A DNA stretch of 64,000 bases from Sarocladium kiliense (taxonomy: Eukaryota; Ascomycota; Sordariomycetes; Hypocreales; Sarocladiaceae): contig JAUZTG010000016.1 of the NCBI GenBank assembly GCA_030734395.1, positions 310,001 through 374,000 on the forward strand, given 5' to 3'. The notes beneath the pieces were generated by a model. The model did no database searches. It had not been told where the DNA came from and was given only the letters and a program-made list of their open reading frames with translations. The translations under genes were made by a program, and so were the position numbers. Positions 61,861 to 64,000 of the stretch are shown piece by piece; positions within the stretch are counted from its first letter, which is position 1, and each line of letters opens with the position of its first letter.

Positions 61861-64000
61861 GTCACATGATCACACCGAGGAGACAAGTTGAGTTCCAGTG
61901 CTGTTTGCCTTACGAGGACTAATTTGATTCACAGCTCGTATCTTCAGGGCAGTTGCGGGCATTTCCCATCCAACGGAATTGTCCTCCGCGTTGTTGTGGC
62001 TGCTCGGTGTCCCCAGACTGTTTACGGTCAATTCTCCCAAGCTACGGAGTACCACAGCCTATCATCAATCTCGATGCCTCACCCAAGAAAAAAGCCCTCC
62101 CCTCCTACACCCACCGATTCCCCTCTCGCTCCGATCCAGATTCCCACTGGTCACGAACAACAGCACAGTGCAATGCGTTGTGTCAACCAAGGAACGCCCA
62201 CGGACCCACGTCAATCTCACTCCTACGTTTATTAGCTAACGGACATGTACTCGCACGCCCCCTCCGGGAGGGAATGAACGCACACCCCTCCATCTCAGCT
62301 GCGCGCGGGAGTCTCATCTGCACGACAAGTTGCAGGGAACATGGGAATGAGCACGCTACCTTGCAGAGAGAGGGAGGGGGGAAGCGGCTGGGCCAACGGG
62401 AGGTGGTGAGTGGATTATGTGTGATCACGGCCTTTGTTTTGCGCCAAGCGTTGACAGCCATGGTCACGTGATTGGCCTCCCTCAGGGTCGAGCCTCGGAA
62501 CCGTCACATCAGGCAAAGCCCATTGGAGCTGGAATTGATTCGTTAAAGCACTCTATCAGTCACAGCTCAAGGCAATCTAGCAGGATCAAAGATGGCTTCT
62601 ATTCAAGGGTCCAGAGACCATACAGCACATGGGCCAAGACAAAATGCCTTGTCTTCGGCGCATGTCGGGGTCTTCTCCTGCTTTTCTATTTGATCGCATC
62701 ATTCCCGGTAAGGAAGGCTTGCTGGATTCTGCTTTTTTTATGATCAACCATATCATCACCATATTCCAATCCGAAGTGCCCACCCCCTTGCGTTTTCCTG
62801 CCACCCTGCCCTCTCCCCCAATGACTGGCCTAGGGTCCTGGGCAAAGGTCGAGGTCAGCACCCATGCATGCCTCTAGATCGGCCACCATGTCGTTTACAC
62901 CCCCTCCCTTTCACGCTGTTCCCGGCCCAAGATCATACCTTTACATCTTCCCCGGTGTTCCATCATCTCTACCTCCCTCCCACTCGCCTACGCACTGCGC
63001 TGCTGGTACCTGTCCTGCTGCTGTTGCAGACACACTGCATTGCATCTTGGCTCGAAGAGAGGGTATTGCGGGCCTCTGTCCTGCATGTTGAGCAGCATCA
63101 CTAGATGCAGCACTCCTATTCGCAGCGAACGGAGGGTTTTCGCTGATACGAACGGCAATGGAAATGTGTCCCCCCGCAGGATGCGACCAGCCATCAGCTC
63201 CACCGGCAACGATCGTTTCGTTGGCTCGTGGTTGGGTTGTTCGTTATTATCAAGGATGGTCCTATAGTTTATTTCAAAGCAGCGTACTCTGTATTGGGGG
63301 AGGCCTAATGTTCCGCGGGGTCTCAATCCATTGCTATCGGATGACAGGACTCGTGCCAATGAACAGCCAAGATGCATCGCCCAAGTCACCCGTAACCGCC
63401 ATTCACTTTTTTCAATGAGTCGCTATGATCCACCCAGTTGATCAGTCGATGAGAGGGGGCCCGGGGAAATGGTGCCTGTGTGATTCACGGGCGCAGCCGG
63501 GCCATGCTTGAATCAAGTTTTGGAGCCACCCTGGACCTCACTACGCCGAATGTTCACGGGACACACAATGTTCGATCTGCGCGTCTCTTATGCGACTCGT
63601 CCCTCGTGTGGTGTGACAACGCTTGTGGTCACAGCCGCTTTGGCGTGTGATGCCTCATGTTGGTGTGGTTAACGCAACCGAAAAACCCCTGGAAGTCAAG
63701 CTGGCCTCCGGTAGCGTGAAGTTTCACTCTACGAACGGAAGACCTGGCCTGGAGCTCTTTGGGCATGCGAATAATCAGCCTACGAGTCAGTTGAGAAGAA
63801 TGCACGCAACTTGACGATGAACCTAACCTAACAAAACAATACTGAAAGGCAAACTCAGACCGATGCAGTCTGGCCGAAGATCATGGTGATGGACGGCTTC
63901 GTTAAACTGTCGCCCGGTCCCAGCCACCCACTCTCGGCCGTCAGCCAGCGTGGCCTAGGGGCATGTGGCTGATGGGTGGCCACGGTGTGTCAGCGCCACA

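Larger units (their letters stand above)
60969..64000. other. Right-hand 3 kb, no convincing gene
   Basis: Read on both strands. Many overlapping ORFs of 60-172 codons (for example 61953-62471 plus) have no domain, no intron-joined continuation and high Pro/Ser/Arg content typical of chance frames in GC-rich DNA. Small tandem repeats occur at about 61518-61541 (GACACGTTT units) and 61824-61860 (GGAGGACCAGGAA twice). No tRNA, rRNA or transposon was recognised. The region may be a long promoter for a gene beyond the window. Confidence 0.5.

Noticed and set aside
61953..62471. 172-codon ORF in the right-hand 3 kb
   Set aside because: Overlaps other open frames on both strands and has no conserved-looking segment.

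Overview
The window is a gene-dense stretch of a filamentous ascomycete (Pezizomycotina) chromosome. The grounds are many short GT-AG introns of about 50-110 bases, no bacterial-style operons, and fungal-restricted families: HET domain, NB-ARC/TPR NLR, giant ankyrin proteins, fungal ADAM, GH43 paired with an MFS sugar transporter. I cannot name the genus. I rebuilt 19 gene models by joining exons in frame. All coordinates are my reading of splice sites, without transcripts.

Layout. 1-2063: 5' end of an FAD monooxygenase (minus), divergent from an HOD/AqdC-type cofactor-free dioxygenase (plus). 2854-10175: an NLR (SesB-like hydrolase, NB-ARC, TPR), a CYP52-clan-like P450, and a standalone SesB-like hydrolase homologous to the NLR's N-terminal domain. 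11449-21742: a type-B carboxylesterase, a KHDC4-like KH-domain protein and acetyl-CoA synthetase (facA). 22122-29363: a 2388-residue zinc-finger/ankyrin protein. 30158-37156: a sugar transporter and two tandem intracellular GH43 enzymes, a probable xylan/arabinan oligosaccharide module. 39542-46519: a HET-domain protein, then a subtilisin-like (S8) protease divergent from a 297-residue protein with gasdermin-like organisation. 49389-60968: an ADAM metalloprotease, a small conserved fungal protein, a TBL1/SIF2-like LisH-WD40 protein and a TMEM115-like Golgi membrane protein. 60969-64000 shows no convincing gene.

Two themes stand out. First, non-self recognition and cell-death genes are concentrated here: NLR, SesB-like hydrolase, giant ankyrin protein, HET protein, and the S8 protease/gasdermin-like pair, which resembles the known fungal het-Q1/het-Q2 arrangement. 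Second, there are two small catabolic modules: a possible 4-quinolone ring-cleavage pair at the left edge and a GH43/transporter sugar module in the middle, with XlnR-type and CreA-type motifs upstream. The rest is housekeeping (facA, KHDC4-like, SIF2-like, TMEM115-like).
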